Source: a virus
Virus record (IMG/VR): IMGVR_UViG_3300018046_000003
Location: 1 to 40,454 of that record
Direction: 5' to 3' (one strand)
DNA: 40,454 bases
Part shown: one piece after another, positions 32,688 through 39,464 of the stretch
Layout of the letters: each line of letters starts with the position of its first letter
Position numbering within the stretch: the stretch's first letter is position 1
Translations under genes and position numbers: made by a program
Notes under the pieces: generated by a model
Databases searched by the model: none
What the model saw: only the letters and a program-made list of their open reading frames with translations
Told to the model about the DNA's origin: nothing

Positions 32688-33923
32688 TCAATCGAGAATA
32701 CCGACTCCGGCCGCAATTGCCGGAGTCTCGGCACCAGAGAACGCAGCTTTCGCATCGATCCGAATCGGATCGCGCTTATCGCTCACGTGAACCAGAGTGT
32801 GACCGCTCGACTCTTTTTTGACAAACGGTTCGAGCATAGCATCCCGTTCCTTGGCGTTTTTGCCCGGCGCCAGTTTCACAGCATCGGTGATGCCGATCAG
32901 TTCTTTCGGCTTGTAGAGCAATTCCTCTTTGCATCCGAGATGCTTCGCCAAAGCGTAACCTATGTCCGGAAGTCCCTCTTTCCACTTACGGACGGCCTGC
33001 TTCTCGACCAGTTTGTAGTCGGGAATCTCCGTTCCCTTCTCAGCCTCGCTGTAAGCGAATTCGCGGGTATTCTTGATCCAGCCTTCCAAGATCGGAAGGA
33101 AGTCAAGGGTCCTCGCCAAGGACATGGGATCATAAGGAAGACCGGGGGCAAAGACCTGTTTGGCCAAAGACTGCGCCCTGCTTTTAAGCGCGGGACACTT
33201 GGGAGCGGCTAGGCACCAGCGACATCCTTTCTCTGAGGGCTTGAGAAAATTTCCCTCCCAATCTTTCGACCCTTTAGCCAGCTCCGCCAAGGCGACGCGC
33301 TCGACGGCTTCCAAGACATCCGCGTGCAAGTCCAGGAGTTCAGCCGCATCGAAGTCAACGCTACGCACCAGGCCATCGGGATGGTCATAACGTGGTTGGA
33401 CGATACCGATGTTGACCACTCGCGCCGGCAGCTTCATGGTCATCAATGCCGCCAAAGCGTAAATATGGAGTTGGACATTCCGCTCCACATTGACCGGCAC
33501 ACCGGCGCCATATTTGAAATCCCGGATGTAAAGCGTAGCTGTCTCCGGATGCCAAACAACAAAATCCGCAGTCCCGTAAACATCCTCATTGACCGCGACT
33601 TTCTTCTCGATGAAGACTTTGGAATCCCGAATCGCAAGACCGAGGCATTCGTCGATATAAACCTTGACGTGCTTCTCCATCTCCTGTTCTTCGGCATTAG
33701 CGGGGGAGGGTTTCCCCCCATGTTGCGCGAAGTGCATAATGAGCCATCGCTCGGCGAAGGCATGCGCACGGGTGCCTTCCGCCGCATACTCAGACTCATC
33801 CTGCGGCATCCCGGCACTCAGAACGACCGAGCCAGGGCAGGTCATCCAACGCTCCGCCCCGGAAGGAGGGAGTTTGGAGTGAGCGCTTGGACGGACTAGA
33901 GCGAGACCGGCCGCGCTATCCAC
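32688..33923 (-). CDS. DUF2800 protein, PD-(D/E)XK-type nuclease
   Basis: 411 aa from GTG 33923, overlapping the upstream gene end by 8 bases. N-terminal HSKLPPSGAERWMTCPGS and AAEGTRAHAFAERWL correspond to the opening of RecB/Cas4-like nucleases. The catalytic core shows EKKVAVNEDVYGTADFVVWH and LYIRDFKYGAGVPVN (Asp ... Asp-x-Lys). A Cys-rich segment, GCRWCLAAPKCPALKS (about 234-249), could carry a metal centre. DUF2800 genes sit beside DUF2815 and polymerase genes in phages and probably process DNA ends or recombination intermediates. Confidence 0.8.
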   Translation of the reverse strand: MDSAAGLALVRPSAHSKLPPSGAERWMTCPGSVVLSAGMPQDESEYAAEGTRAHAFAERWLIMHFAQHGGKPSPANAEEQEMEKHVKVYIDECLGLAIRDSKVFIEKKVAVNEDVYGTADFVVWHPETATLYIRDFKYGAGVPVNVERNVQLHIYALAALMTMKLPARVVNIGIVQPRYDHPDGLVRSVDFDAAELLDLHADVLEAVERVALAELAKGSKDWEGNFLKPSEKGCRWCLAAPKCPALKSRAQSLAKQVFAPGLPYDPMSLARTLDFLPILEGWIKNTREFAYSEAEKGTEIPDYKLVEKQAVRKWKEGLPDIGYALAKHLGCKEELLYKPKELIGITDAVKLAPGKNAKERDAMLEPFVKKESSGHTLVHVSDKRDPIRIDAKAAFSGAETPAIAAGVGILD

Positions 33924-34593
33924 GGAGGGCCTCAGCGAGAGCGTTCAGTTTGAGAGGTTCCAAAGCAAGCGCCTCGGTGACACGATTGCAACCGAAGGTC
34001 TTGAGCTGATTGATCGCCTCTTCCATCGAATGCTTGGCGATGTAACCGTTGAGCAGGGATCGCAGATCCTCCGCGGAAATCGGCTTGGCGGCAAGAGCGT
34101 CAGCAACGGCCTGGACGGCGGGTTGAGCCTGGACGGCAGGTTGAGTTTGGACGGCGGGTTGAGCCTGGACGGCGGGTTGAGCCTGGACGGCAGGTTGAGT
34201 TTGGACGGCGGGTTGAGCCTGGACGGCAGGTTGAGCCTGGACGGCAGGTTGAGCGACTGGAGATCCGGAGGCAAGAGCAGCCGCGGCTCGCGCTTGCGCT
34301 TCGTCAGCCGCAATCTCCGCCTTGGTACGCCGAGTGCGCTTAGGAGGGTCGGGGACCGGTCCGGCAGAGGGAACGGCAGGAGCGGTGTTAGGAGAGACTT
34401 CAGTGACAGCTGTCACAACGGAAGATCCAACTGAAGTGACTGCCATCACAGGAATGTCAGATCCCGTGGAAGGTAAGGCTTGTTGTGGATTGAAGCTGAC
34501 CAGTTGAGAATTTGGAAACAAGGAAGACAAGAGGGCAACAATTCCCTGAACTTCCGCCAGATTCATATAGTCGGTGTCGAAACTGATGTTCAT
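33916..34593 (-). CDS. unknown protein with Gln-Pro-Ala-Val repeats (225 aa)
   Basis: ATG 34593 (MNISFDTDYMN) is preferred, with GAAAGGT upstream; the in-frame ATG 14 codons earlier lacks a site. The first 100 residues include a short helix and a Thr/Val/Pro-rich stretch, then KRTRRTKAEIAADEAQARA. Eight copies of QPAVQ[A/T] follow, a flexible linker that varies in length by tandem duplication. The C-terminal 60 residues (PISAEDLRSLLNGYIAKHSM ... LNALAEALRG) form a helical domain. It has its own candidate promoter. It may tether two activities; the function is unknown. Confidence 0.65.
   Translation of the reverse strand: MNISFDTDYMNLAEVQGIVALLSSLFPNSQLVSFNPQQALPSTGSDIPVMAVTSVGSSVVTAVTEVSPNTAPAVPSAGPVPDPPKRTRRTKAEIAADEAQARAAAALASGSPVAQPAVQAQPAVQAQPAVQTQPAVQAQPAVQAQPAVQTQPAVQAQPAVQAVADALAAKPISAEDLRSLLNGYIAKHSMEEAINQLKTFGCNRVTEALALEPLKLNALAEALRG
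34110..34253 (-). repeat. eight tandem 18-bp repeats in the QPAVQ gene
   Basis: Eight 18-base units of the type CCTGGACGGCGGGTTGAG (forward) run head to tail at 34110-34253 with only a few base differences. They encode the QPAVQ[A/T] hexapeptides. The near identity and whole-codon period point to recent duplication or slippage. Confidence 0.9.
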
Positions 34594-34633
34594 TTTTACC
34601 TTTCGAATTTGTTCGTTGTGAAGATTCCAGTTC

Positions 34634-34662
34634 ACTGTAGATCACGTATGTTGCGGCGTCAA
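34634..34662 (-). promoter_or_regulatory. leftward promoter of the QPAVQ-repeat gene
   Basis: On the minus strand TTGACG (forward CGTCAA, 34657-34662) and TACAGT (forward ACTGTA, 34634-34639) lie 17 bases apart. The start would be about 34 bases before ATG 34593. It sits inside the gap after the helicase gene, so the downstream replication genes could be transcribed separately. Confidence 0.5.
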
Positions 34663-34673
34663 GAAGAAAATTT

Positions 34674-36023
34674 TCAGAAGATTTTTGCAAGCTCCTTGAC
34701 CTTGCGCATAAGTGCCTCGGAGACCCTTTCATCCGAGGATTTGAACAACGAAAACACCCTGACACGGACGAGGGATTTCTGATTGACTCCCTGCAATCGT
34801 TTGATCGCCTGAGCGTTATCCCCAGGAACGAAAGAGCATTCAAGGAGAGCGCATTCAGTGCACGGAGTAAGATCGATGCCCACACCGGCGGCGATCAAAT
34901 TTCCAACAAACACGCGCGTGTCTTTTTGGCGCTTGAAGGCGTCGATATTTTCCTGGCGCTTCTTCGCGGGTGTTTCACCGTTGAGGGTTACCACACCGAA
35001 CTTTTTCAAGCGCTCGGCCATCCAGGTGACACCTATTTTGAACACGCAGAAAATCACGATCTTGTCGATTTCGCCGCTTTCCAGATCAGCTTCAAGTTGA
35101 TCGCCGATTGACGGCAGCTTCATCATCAGAGTGAAGCGCCTTAAAGTTGTTAAGCTGCTCGCGGTACGCTCGATCATGCTGACCTGCTTATCTGGTGCGA
35201 GAGCGGCCAGAGCCGCCTGCAAGTCCTTGTCCTCTTGAGCGAGCTTCGGCAGTAAGGGGATGAAGGACGGGTCCAAAGCGACGTCCGACCGCGGCACGGT
35301 GACGATCTCGAAAGTGACAGGAGGCAGGTCGGGCATAACTTCCGCAAGAGTGCGCCTGCGCATGAACCCAGAGAGCCGGGCTTTCAACTCTTCAATGTTT
35401 TTGTTTCCGGAAATTTGGAATCCCCAATTCGTGTCAAACCCAGAACAAAAATGAAACGTAAAGTCCCAATAACTTTCCGGCGCCAGGCCAGCAGAGTGGA
35501 GGTGGGTCCAGAGTTCGGACGCATTATTCGGGCAAGGCGACCCGCTGAGACGCCAACAACGATCGGCGCTCGCGATGATACCAGGAGAATGCTTTCCATG
35601 GCCATAGAAAGCGCGAGTGCGCTTTGCCGTGCGCTCCTTGCATAGATGGATCTCATCCCCAACTACCAAGTCCCATCGGACTGATCTAAGAAGGTCTTTG
35701 TAAGTCACAAGCGTATCGTAGCTGACGATAACTATGTTAGAAGTGTTCGGCCTCATTCCTGGAAAGACCACCTGTGTCGGCCGATCTAAAGGCGAGAACC
35801 TCTGGATCTCCCTGGCCCAGTTGGCCCGCACACTCGCGGGACAAACAATCAGGCAATTCTTCAAGCCAAGCATATCGATTGCTCGAATCACACTTGGAGT
35901 TTTCCCGACTCTCATCTCATTGGCCAGAAAGGCTGAAGTCTTGGAAGTCAGCCATTTCGCGTCATCAATCTGAAAAAGGAACGGCGCTGCAAGTTCAGGG
36001 CGGAAGTCGGCGGTGAGAGTCAT
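34674..36023 (-). CDS. SNF2-like DEAD/DEAH-box helicase (449 aa)
   Basis: ATG 36023 overlaps the upstream stop as ATGA, with GAGG eight bases ahead. Motif I is NEMRVGKT (about 35-42), motif Ia CLIVCPASVRANWAREI, motif II GDEIH (DExH, about 120-124) and motif III RLSGSP. The C-terminal RecA-like half shows KIVIFCVFKIGVTWMAERLK, VVTLNGETPAKKRQENI and FVGNLIAAGVGIDLTPC. Motif VI reads QAIKRLQGVNQ, in which Gly stands where SNF2-type proteins normally have the second Arg of R..HR.GQ. ATP binding should work, but hydrolysis or coupling may be altered. It probably remodels or unwinds DNA during replication. Confidence 0.85.
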   Translation of the reverse strand: MTLTADFRPELAAPFLFQIDDAKWLTSKTSAFLANEMRVGKTPSVIRAIDMLGLKNCLIVCPASVRANWAREIQRFSPLDRPTQVVFPGMRPNTSNIVIVSYDTLVTYKDLLRSVRWDLVVGDEIHLCKERTAKRTRAFYGHGKHSPGIIASADRCWRLSGSPCPNNASELWTHLHSAGLAPESYWDFTFHFCSGFDTNWGFQISGNKNIEELKARLSGFMRRRTLAEVMPDLPPVTFEIVTVPRSDVALDPSFIPLLPKLAQEDKDLQAALAALAPDKQVSMIERTASSLTTLRRFTLMMKLPSIGDQLEADLESGEIDKIVIFCVFKIGVTWMAERLKKFGVVTLNGETPAKKRQENIDAFKRQKDTRVFVGNLIAAGVGIDLTPCTECALLECSFVPGDNAQAIKRLQGVNQKSLVRVRVFSLFKSSDERVSEALMRKVKELAKIF

Positions 36024-36160
36024 GAAAGAGCCTCATTTAGGCGCTTGGCTTTCTTAACTGCCATGTCGCCCATTAGTATCTCGTGCAGATCGTCGCGCGT
36101 GACCAAATCCGGAACTTCATCAATCGAGGCTGAGTAAACTTCAAATAATTCCGATTTCAT
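36020..36160 (-). CDS. small acidic protein (46 aa)
   Basis: ATG 36160, with GGAGGG six bases upstream; the end overlaps the helicase start as ATGA and the beginning overlaps the resolvase stop. The product MKSELFEVYSASIDEVPDLV ... is acidic at the front and basic in the last third (AVKKAKRLNEALS). It has no recognised domain. Perfect coupling on both sides argues that it is translated with the resolvase and helicase. Confidence 0.6.
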   Translation of the reverse strand: MKSELFEVYSASIDEVPDLVTRDDLHEILMGDMAVKKAKRLNEALS

Positions 36161-36711
36161 ATCTTTCCCTCCGTTTTGTTCGCAAAATACCTAGCAATCA
36201 GGCACGCCTCAGCGCGGCCGTCGTCTTTGATCCGCTTGAAATCCGCCACACGCTCCGGCCATAGCTTGGTTGCCACTTCTCTGGCCCGCGACTTGACATC
36301 TGCCTGGGTCTCTCCTAGTATCCTATGCAGGCCCATCGCGTTTTTCCAAACGCTTGGGGGCACCAAGGTAAAAAGCAGGCCCAAGGCGCCAAGGACTCCA
36401 TGGACCACGCCGGCGGAAACACCGAAATTAAATGCACCAGCCTGCCGCGGCATCGAAGAGACCAGCTCGACCGCAGCACGAATCGATCCTTGGATCTTGC
36501 ACATCTCGATGATCCCCGCCAGTTTCGCCGGATCAACCTTGCCGTCAGTGACAGGCATATCGAATACAGCTTTTACAGCTTTAGTCTCAAAGTCGAGCAA
36601 CGCTAGGGCGCCTCCGATTCCGGGGTCGACGCCCAACACATATTGAGGACACAGCAGAGGTTGACGCAGAGACTGGGACTGTGCTTCCTGCCCTCGCAAT
36701 GAATGTCTCAT
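36157..36711 (-). CDS. RuvC-like Holliday junction resolvase (184 aa)
   Basis: ATG 36711 overlaps the upstream stop as ATGA; a later GTG near codon 25 is possible because the first 23 residues are outside the domain. The RNase H-fold core has VLGVDPGIGGALALLD with catalytic Asp29, AAVELVSSMP with a Glu at about 82, an LVPPSVWKNAMGLHR region and a C-terminal RIKDDGRAEACLIARYFAN with the paired acidic residues. RuvC-like phage enzymes cut branched DNA before packaging. It is placed directly before the helicase in the early operon. Confidence 0.85.
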   Translation of the reverse strand: MRHSLRGQEAQSQSLRQPLLCPQYVLGVDPGIGGALALLDFETKAVKAVFDMPVTDGKVDPAKLAGIIEMCKIQGSIRAAVELVSSMPRQAGAFNFGVSAGVVHGVLGALGLLFTLVPPSVWKNAMGLHRILGETQADVKSRAREVATKLWPERVADFKRIKDDGRAEACLIARYFANKTEGKI

Positions 36712-36959
36712 TCAAAAATACTCTTGACTGCAGGTTGTGCAACACCGTCGACCCGCCAGACCATTACGGTGCCCTCGCCGGTGTTGCGAGTCTTCACCTT
36801 GGCGCCGACGCGCCGCGCACATGTATGAACGCTCGCGTGTTGTTCGAGCGGTATTACGATGCTGTCCCCGCATTCCATCTTGCGAAGGGTCGCGCACAAG
36901 CCGGCGGTCCGGCCTACAGGTATCCCTTTGCAAATTTCATAAATGTCTGCCAAAGTCAC
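36708..36959 (-). CDS. small early protein (83 aa)
   Basis: GTG 36959 is the reported start; TTG 36953 with GAGG five bases ahead is also good. The product has a short helix (LADIYEICKGIPVG), then KMECGDSIVIPLEQHASVHT, a basic RRVGAKVKTRNTGEGT stretch and VMVWRVDG. A strand-helix-basic-strand layout of this sort occurs in small phage DNA-binding or anti-host proteins, but no family is recognised. It is the first gene after the AT-rich control region. Confidence 0.55.
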   Translation of the reverse strand: MTLADIYEICKGIPVGRTAGLCATLRKMECGDSIVIPLEQHASVHTCARRVGAKVKTRNTGEGTVMVWRVDGVAQPAVKSIFE

Positions 36960-36990
36960 CTCTCTTCTGTGTCATACACAGGCATACACA

Positions 36991-37019
36991 AACGTACATG
37001 ATCAGTAACAGGAGGTCAA
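36991..37019 (-). promoter_or_regulatory. candidate leftward early promoter
   Basis: On the minus strand TTGACC (forward GGTCAA, 37014-37019) and TACGTT (forward AACGTA, 36991-36996) are 17 bases apart. Downstream lie two direct CATACACA copies (about 36973-36990 forward), which may be operator sites. It would start the main early operon 32 bases before the 36959 gene. The -10 is weak. Confidence 0.35.
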
Positions 37020-37067
37020 ATAAAAAAGAAAATGCAGGCTGGGGTGACTCGGATTCGGAGTAAGACC

Positions 37068-37344
37068 TAGAATCATTCGGGGTAGATTCTGGGTCGATTC
37101 TAGGTAGTTTGTTCTTTAGAATCAAAGACATGCGAAAAGTTCTAAGTAAACCCCGTTTTTGTTCGAATTGCTGGAGGAAAAACAGGTGCACAGCTTTTGT
37201 ATAATGTATACAATGTATTACAGTGTATTACAAAGTACAATTGTGTAAAGTTCTTCTATATATTTTGATATAATCTCTTCTCTAAGAATAAAGAGAATCT
37301 AAAGTAAATTGCTGATTCTAAAGATGTAATTTGTTCTAAGTAAA
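37068..37344. other. AT-rich non-coding region with repeated GATTCTA/TAGAATC words: control region or origin
   Basis: Between 36960 and 37433 there is no supportable gene. TAGAATC occurs at 37068-37074 and 37117-37123, GATTCTA at 37096-37102 and 37314-37320, with near-copies at 37085-37090 and 37293-37302. GTTCTAAGTAAA occurs exactly at 37139-37150 and 37333-37344. TGTATTACA is present twice in tandem at about 37214-37232. The stretch 37195-37350 is very A/T-rich. Clustered short repeats next to an AT-rich segment are typical of replication origins and of repressor operators. Confidence 0.5.
37205..37233 (-). promoter_or_regulatory. candidate leftward promoter in the AT-rich region
   Basis: On the minus strand TTGTAA (forward TTACAA, 37228-37233) and TATACA (forward TGTATA, 37205-37210) are exactly 17 bases apart, each matching four of six consensus bases. 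It overlaps the tandem TGTATTACA repeats. It would feed the early genes from 36959 leftward. Confidence 0.35.
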
Positions 37345-37433
37345 AGAGTTAATTCTCAGTGGCCCTTGGAATGAGATTTCGCCTCTCCCGCGCATGGTGA
37401 TTGATTGCGTTTATTTTCAATAGTTTGCGTGGT

Positions 37434-37523
37434 TTAATGTGAAGCAGAGTTTCCCGTCCCTCCAGCGCCTGCGGAGCTGACCAGGATCACGAGTACCGAG
37501 AGGATGAAGACTAGGTCGCTCAT
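37434..37523 (-). CDS. membrane or signal-like micro-protein (29 aa)
   Basis: ATG 37523 overlaps the end of the broken Lar-like gene as ATGA, with GAGGGA five bases upstream. The product is one hydrophobic segment (MSDLVFILSVLVILVSSAGA) and a short polar tail. It resembles a signal peptide or a single membrane helix. Role unknown. Confidence 0.5.
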   Translation of the reverse strand: MSDLVFILSVLVILVSSAGAGGTGNSASH

Positions 37524-37834
37524 TGGCGTCCCTCGGCGTGCGCGATGGCTGCGTGAATATCCACGAGATGTTCCCGAAGCTATTCCGGTATATCTCGTCC
37601 ATCGCACGCGCTGTTGCTGAGTTTATTCAGCGCCGCGAGCATCTCGTCTTCGAGCGGGCGTGTGTTTCACCATGCAACCGGATCGTCAGACCCCATCGGT
37701 GATTTGTACTCAGCCGATCTCGCGCCGCACTTGCGACACTGAACCCAGCTCATCATGCAGTCTTCTGCGACTTGCTCATGTTTGAGAACGGCCTTGCCAC
37801 CGCACCAGCACGGCTTCAACTTTGCGTCTGCCAT
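37520..37834 (-). pseudogene. Lar-like zinc-ribbon gene interrupted by two stop codons
   Basis: ATG 37834 (MADAKLKPCWCGGKAVLKHE) is preferred, with GGGGGAG upstream. The first 55 residues follow the restriction-alleviation Lar-like plan: CWCGG at about 9-13, then VQCRKCGARS at about 31-40 and SDDPVAW. The family normally continues WN.R, and the DNA does so: TGA (37669-37667) stands where the second Trp codon TGG is expected, followed by NTRPLEDEMLAALNKLSNSA and CDGRDIPE. TAG (37582-37580) then stands where Gln (CAG) would fit before LREHLVDIHAAIAHAEGRQ and the real stop TGA 37520. Both changes are single transitions. A short 55-aa product may still be made. Lar-type proteins reduce host restriction. 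Confidence 0.6.
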
Positions 37835-37845
37835 CTCACTCCCCC

Positions 37846-37947
37846 TCAGTTTGTCAGCGCCCACGCGCCAGCGAGTAGTACCACGAATGCGAACAACGGA
37901 ATGATTCCGTCGCGATGATCTTCTAGCCAGTCGTACACGGGCGTCAT
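37846..37947 (-). CDS. single-helix membrane micro-protein (33 aa)
   Basis: ATG 37947 has AAGAGG seven bases upstream and the frame ends at TGA 37846, 12 bases before the Lar-like start. The product is MTPVYDWLEDHRDG followed by a membrane helix (IIPLFAFVVLLAGAWAL) ending TN. It is one of several one-helix genes here, with a similar polar-start layout. Function unknown. Confidence 0.55.
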   Translation of the reverse strand: MTPVYDWLEDHRDGIIPLFAFVVLLAGAWALTN

Positions 37948-37981
37948 GCTGTGCCTCTTTCTGAGCTTCTTGCACTCCCAG

Positions 37982-38560
37982 TTATTTGAAGGGGTAGTGG
38001 ATGATTTTTCGGATAGTCGCAGCCGTCACGCGCTGGTATTTGGCCAACGCCGGAGCCGTCACGCGCTCGTATTCGGCCCACGCCGGAGCCGTCACGCGGT
38101 CGTATTCGGCCATCGCCGCAGCCGTCACGCGGTCGTATTCGGCCGACGCCGCAGCCGTCACGCGGTCGTATTCGGCCAACGCCGGAGCCTTCACGCGCTG
38201 GTATTCGGCCAACGCCGCAGCCGTCACGCGGTCGTATTCGGCCAACGCCGGAGCCGTCACGCGCTGGTATTCGGCCAACGCTGGAGCCGTCACGCGCTGG
38301 TACTCAGCCCACGCCGCAGCCGTCACGCGCTGGTATTTGGCCGACGCCGGAGCCGTCACGCGGTCGTATTCGGCCGACGCCGGAGCCGCCCATTGATAGT
38401 TGCATTCGGAGAGCAACCATTCAAGCCAATCGCCACGTTCGCAACTGTCCCAAGTTTCGCGCAGTGTCCTGCCGCGCTGCCATTTCAAAGCCTCTCTGCA
38501 AGCTTCCTGATCGTTCAGCCACTTCGCAAATGCAGCAGCGTCTTCCGGTGGGTTCTTCAT
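37982..38560 (-). CDS. 11-residue-repeat protein (192 aa)
   Basis: ATG 38560 follows GAGAGA. Residues 1-58 are a Trp-rich, helical, charged head (FAKWLNDQEACREALKWQRG and DWLEWLLSECNYQW). Residues 59-179 are eleven tandem 11-residue units of the type APALAEYDRVT, in which A, Y, R and V recur at fixed places. An 11-residue (hendecad) period fits a long amphipathic helix or right-handed coiled coil. The end (IRKIIHYPFK) is basic. The gene may bind DNA, membrane or another helix. The plus-strand readings of the repeat are shadows caused by the 33-base period. Confidence 0.7.
   Translation of the reverse strand: MKNPPEDAAAFAKWLNDQEACREALKWQRGRTLRETWDSCERGDWLEWLLSECNYQWAAPASAEYDRVTAPASAKYQRVTAAAWAEYQRVTAPALAEYQRVTAPALAEYDRVTAAALAEYQRVKAPALAEYDRVTAAASAEYDRVTAAAMAEYDRVTAPAWAEYERVTAPALAKYQRVTAATIRKIIHYPFK
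38024..38386 (-). repeat. eleven tandem 33-bp repeats
   Basis: Eleven head-to-tail 33-base units with the core GCCGTCACGCG (forward) run from 38024 to 38386 and encode the 11-residue units. They vary in a few positions only. There are no spacers, so it is not a CRISPR array. The number of units could change by slippage. Confidence 0.9.
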
Positions 38561-38612
38561 AAATCTCTCTTTCCGGTCTCTGCGACCGCTCCGTCGCCGG
38601 TTGTGCTGTGGG

Positions 38613-38930
38613 TTAGTTCATCTTCCGGATGTCGTTGATCGAGAACGGTTTCTCGGGCTCGTCGAACACAGGAGCGCCGATTGCCAAGTTATACCTCTCG
38701 CTGTCGAGCGGATGCTTGGCCTCGGGAAACCAGGTGCCTGCGGGAGGCCCCGCGTGCATGATGTCGCGACGAAGGCGGTCATAAGCGCGGCAACGCCGCT
38801 CGTGCTCATCCCGACGCGCCTTGCGATCACGCAGAGCCTCACGAATCGAGACGGCCGCCAGTAGTGCGATGGTGAACAAACTGAGAATTAGTGATGCTGC
38901 GCCGACGAGTGCGAGTAGTGTGATGATCAT
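38613..38930 (-). CDS. membrane protein with cytoplasmic tail (105 aa)
   Basis: ATG 38930 with AAGGAG eight bases upstream. Residues 1-30 form a membrane helix (IITLLALVGAASLILSLFTI). A basic helix (REALRDRKARRDEHERRCRA) then a mixed segment (PPAGTWFPEAKHPLDSERY) ends in the acidic/polar FDEPEKPFSINDIRKM. The positive-inside rule puts the tail in the cytoplasm. No family is recognised. Confidence 0.6.
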   Translation of the reverse strand: MIITLLALVGAASLILSLFTIALLAAVSIREALRDRKARRDEHERRCRAYDRLRRDIMHAGPPAGTWFPEAKHPLDSERYNLAIGAPVFDEPEKPFSINDIRKMN

Positions 38931-39015
38931 TTCGTGTCTCCTTTGACTGTTTGTTGACTGCCTTGTGGATGTATGCCTGCTCGTTCTTTACTCGGGGCCC
39001 GTGCCAGCCCGTGTC

Positions 39016-39126
39016 CTACCCCAGCACCAGCGCCACCATCCCCAGCACCACCGCCAGCGTGAACCAGAACAACGCGCGAAGCAGGTGACAGCGGTCACGG
39101 ACGTCCGAATCGATGGTGTGGCTCAT
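39016..39126 (-). CDS. single-helix membrane micro-protein (36 aa)
   Basis: ATG 39126 overlaps the HNH-like gene end as ATGA and has GGGAG seven bases upstream. The product MSHTIDSDVRDRCHLLRALF continues into one membrane helix (FWFTLAVVLGMVALVLG). A polar start followed by a terminal helix repeats the layout of other small genes in this region. Function unknown. Confidence 0.55.
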   Translation of the reverse strand: MSHTIDSDVRDRCHLLRALFWFTLAVVLGMVALVLG

Positions 39127-39464
39127 CTACGATCTCCCATCAACGTAACCACACGCAAGTTGGCCAAGTCGTTGTTGCTGAGGTCGCCGTCGATGTGGTC
39201 TACCGCCCGCCCCGCTGCGTGCGCCTCGTCTACCAACCGCTGTGCCTCGATTCGAGTCATTTCCACGACGAACTCGGCCGCCGTTCGAGTTGAGCACAGG
39301 TACGACTTCTCCCGGTTGGAGTACGTGGCTCCTGGCATTTGACTGATAATCAGAGCTGCCAGGGTCTTCCATCCTGTCCCGTCTGGGATGCAGCGTACGG
39401 CCAGCTTTCCCTTGGCGTATCGGCTCGGGCGGATCTGGTAGGTTGGTTGCAATTGTTCGTTCAC
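39123..39464 (-). CDS. protein with truncated HNH-like end (113 aa)
   Basis: GTG 39464 overlaps the recombinase stop as GTGA; upstream open frame is only the shadow of that gene. The product starts NEQLQPTYQIRPSRYAKGK, has VRCIPDGTGWKTLAALIISQ in the middle, and ends RAVDHIDGDLSNNDLANLRV then VTLMGDRR. The VDHIDGD..NN...NLR segment is the first half of an HNH nuclease motif; the second half (a His/Asn near the end) is missing, so activity is unlikely. It may be a DNA-binding remnant or a family with only this part. Confidence 0.6.
   Translation of the reverse strand: MNEQLQPTYQIRPSRYAKGKLAVRCIPDGTGWKTLAALIISQMPGATYSNREKSYLCSTRTAAEFVVEMTRIEAQRLVDEAHAAGRAVDHIDGDLSNNDLANLRVVTLMGDRR

Noticed and set aside
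36937-37191. 84-codon minus ORF with a hydrophobic end
   Set aside because: Lies across the promoter and repeat region and overlaps the 36959 gene; odd composition and a GTG start without convincing context.
37417-37602. 61-codon minus ORF starting MDEIYRNSF
   Set aside because: Overlaps the Lar-like and micro-protein frames and has worse coding character.
38024-38386. CRISPR array
   Set aside because: Units are contiguous with no unique spacers and encode a regular peptide repeat.
38001-38396. Plus-strand ORFs across the 33-bp repeats (also 37946-38638)
   Set aside because: Open only because the period is a multiple of three; Trp/Tyr/Ser- and Arg/His-rich repeats have no ribosome site or start context, and the minus-strand frame has a proper non-repeat N-terminal domain.
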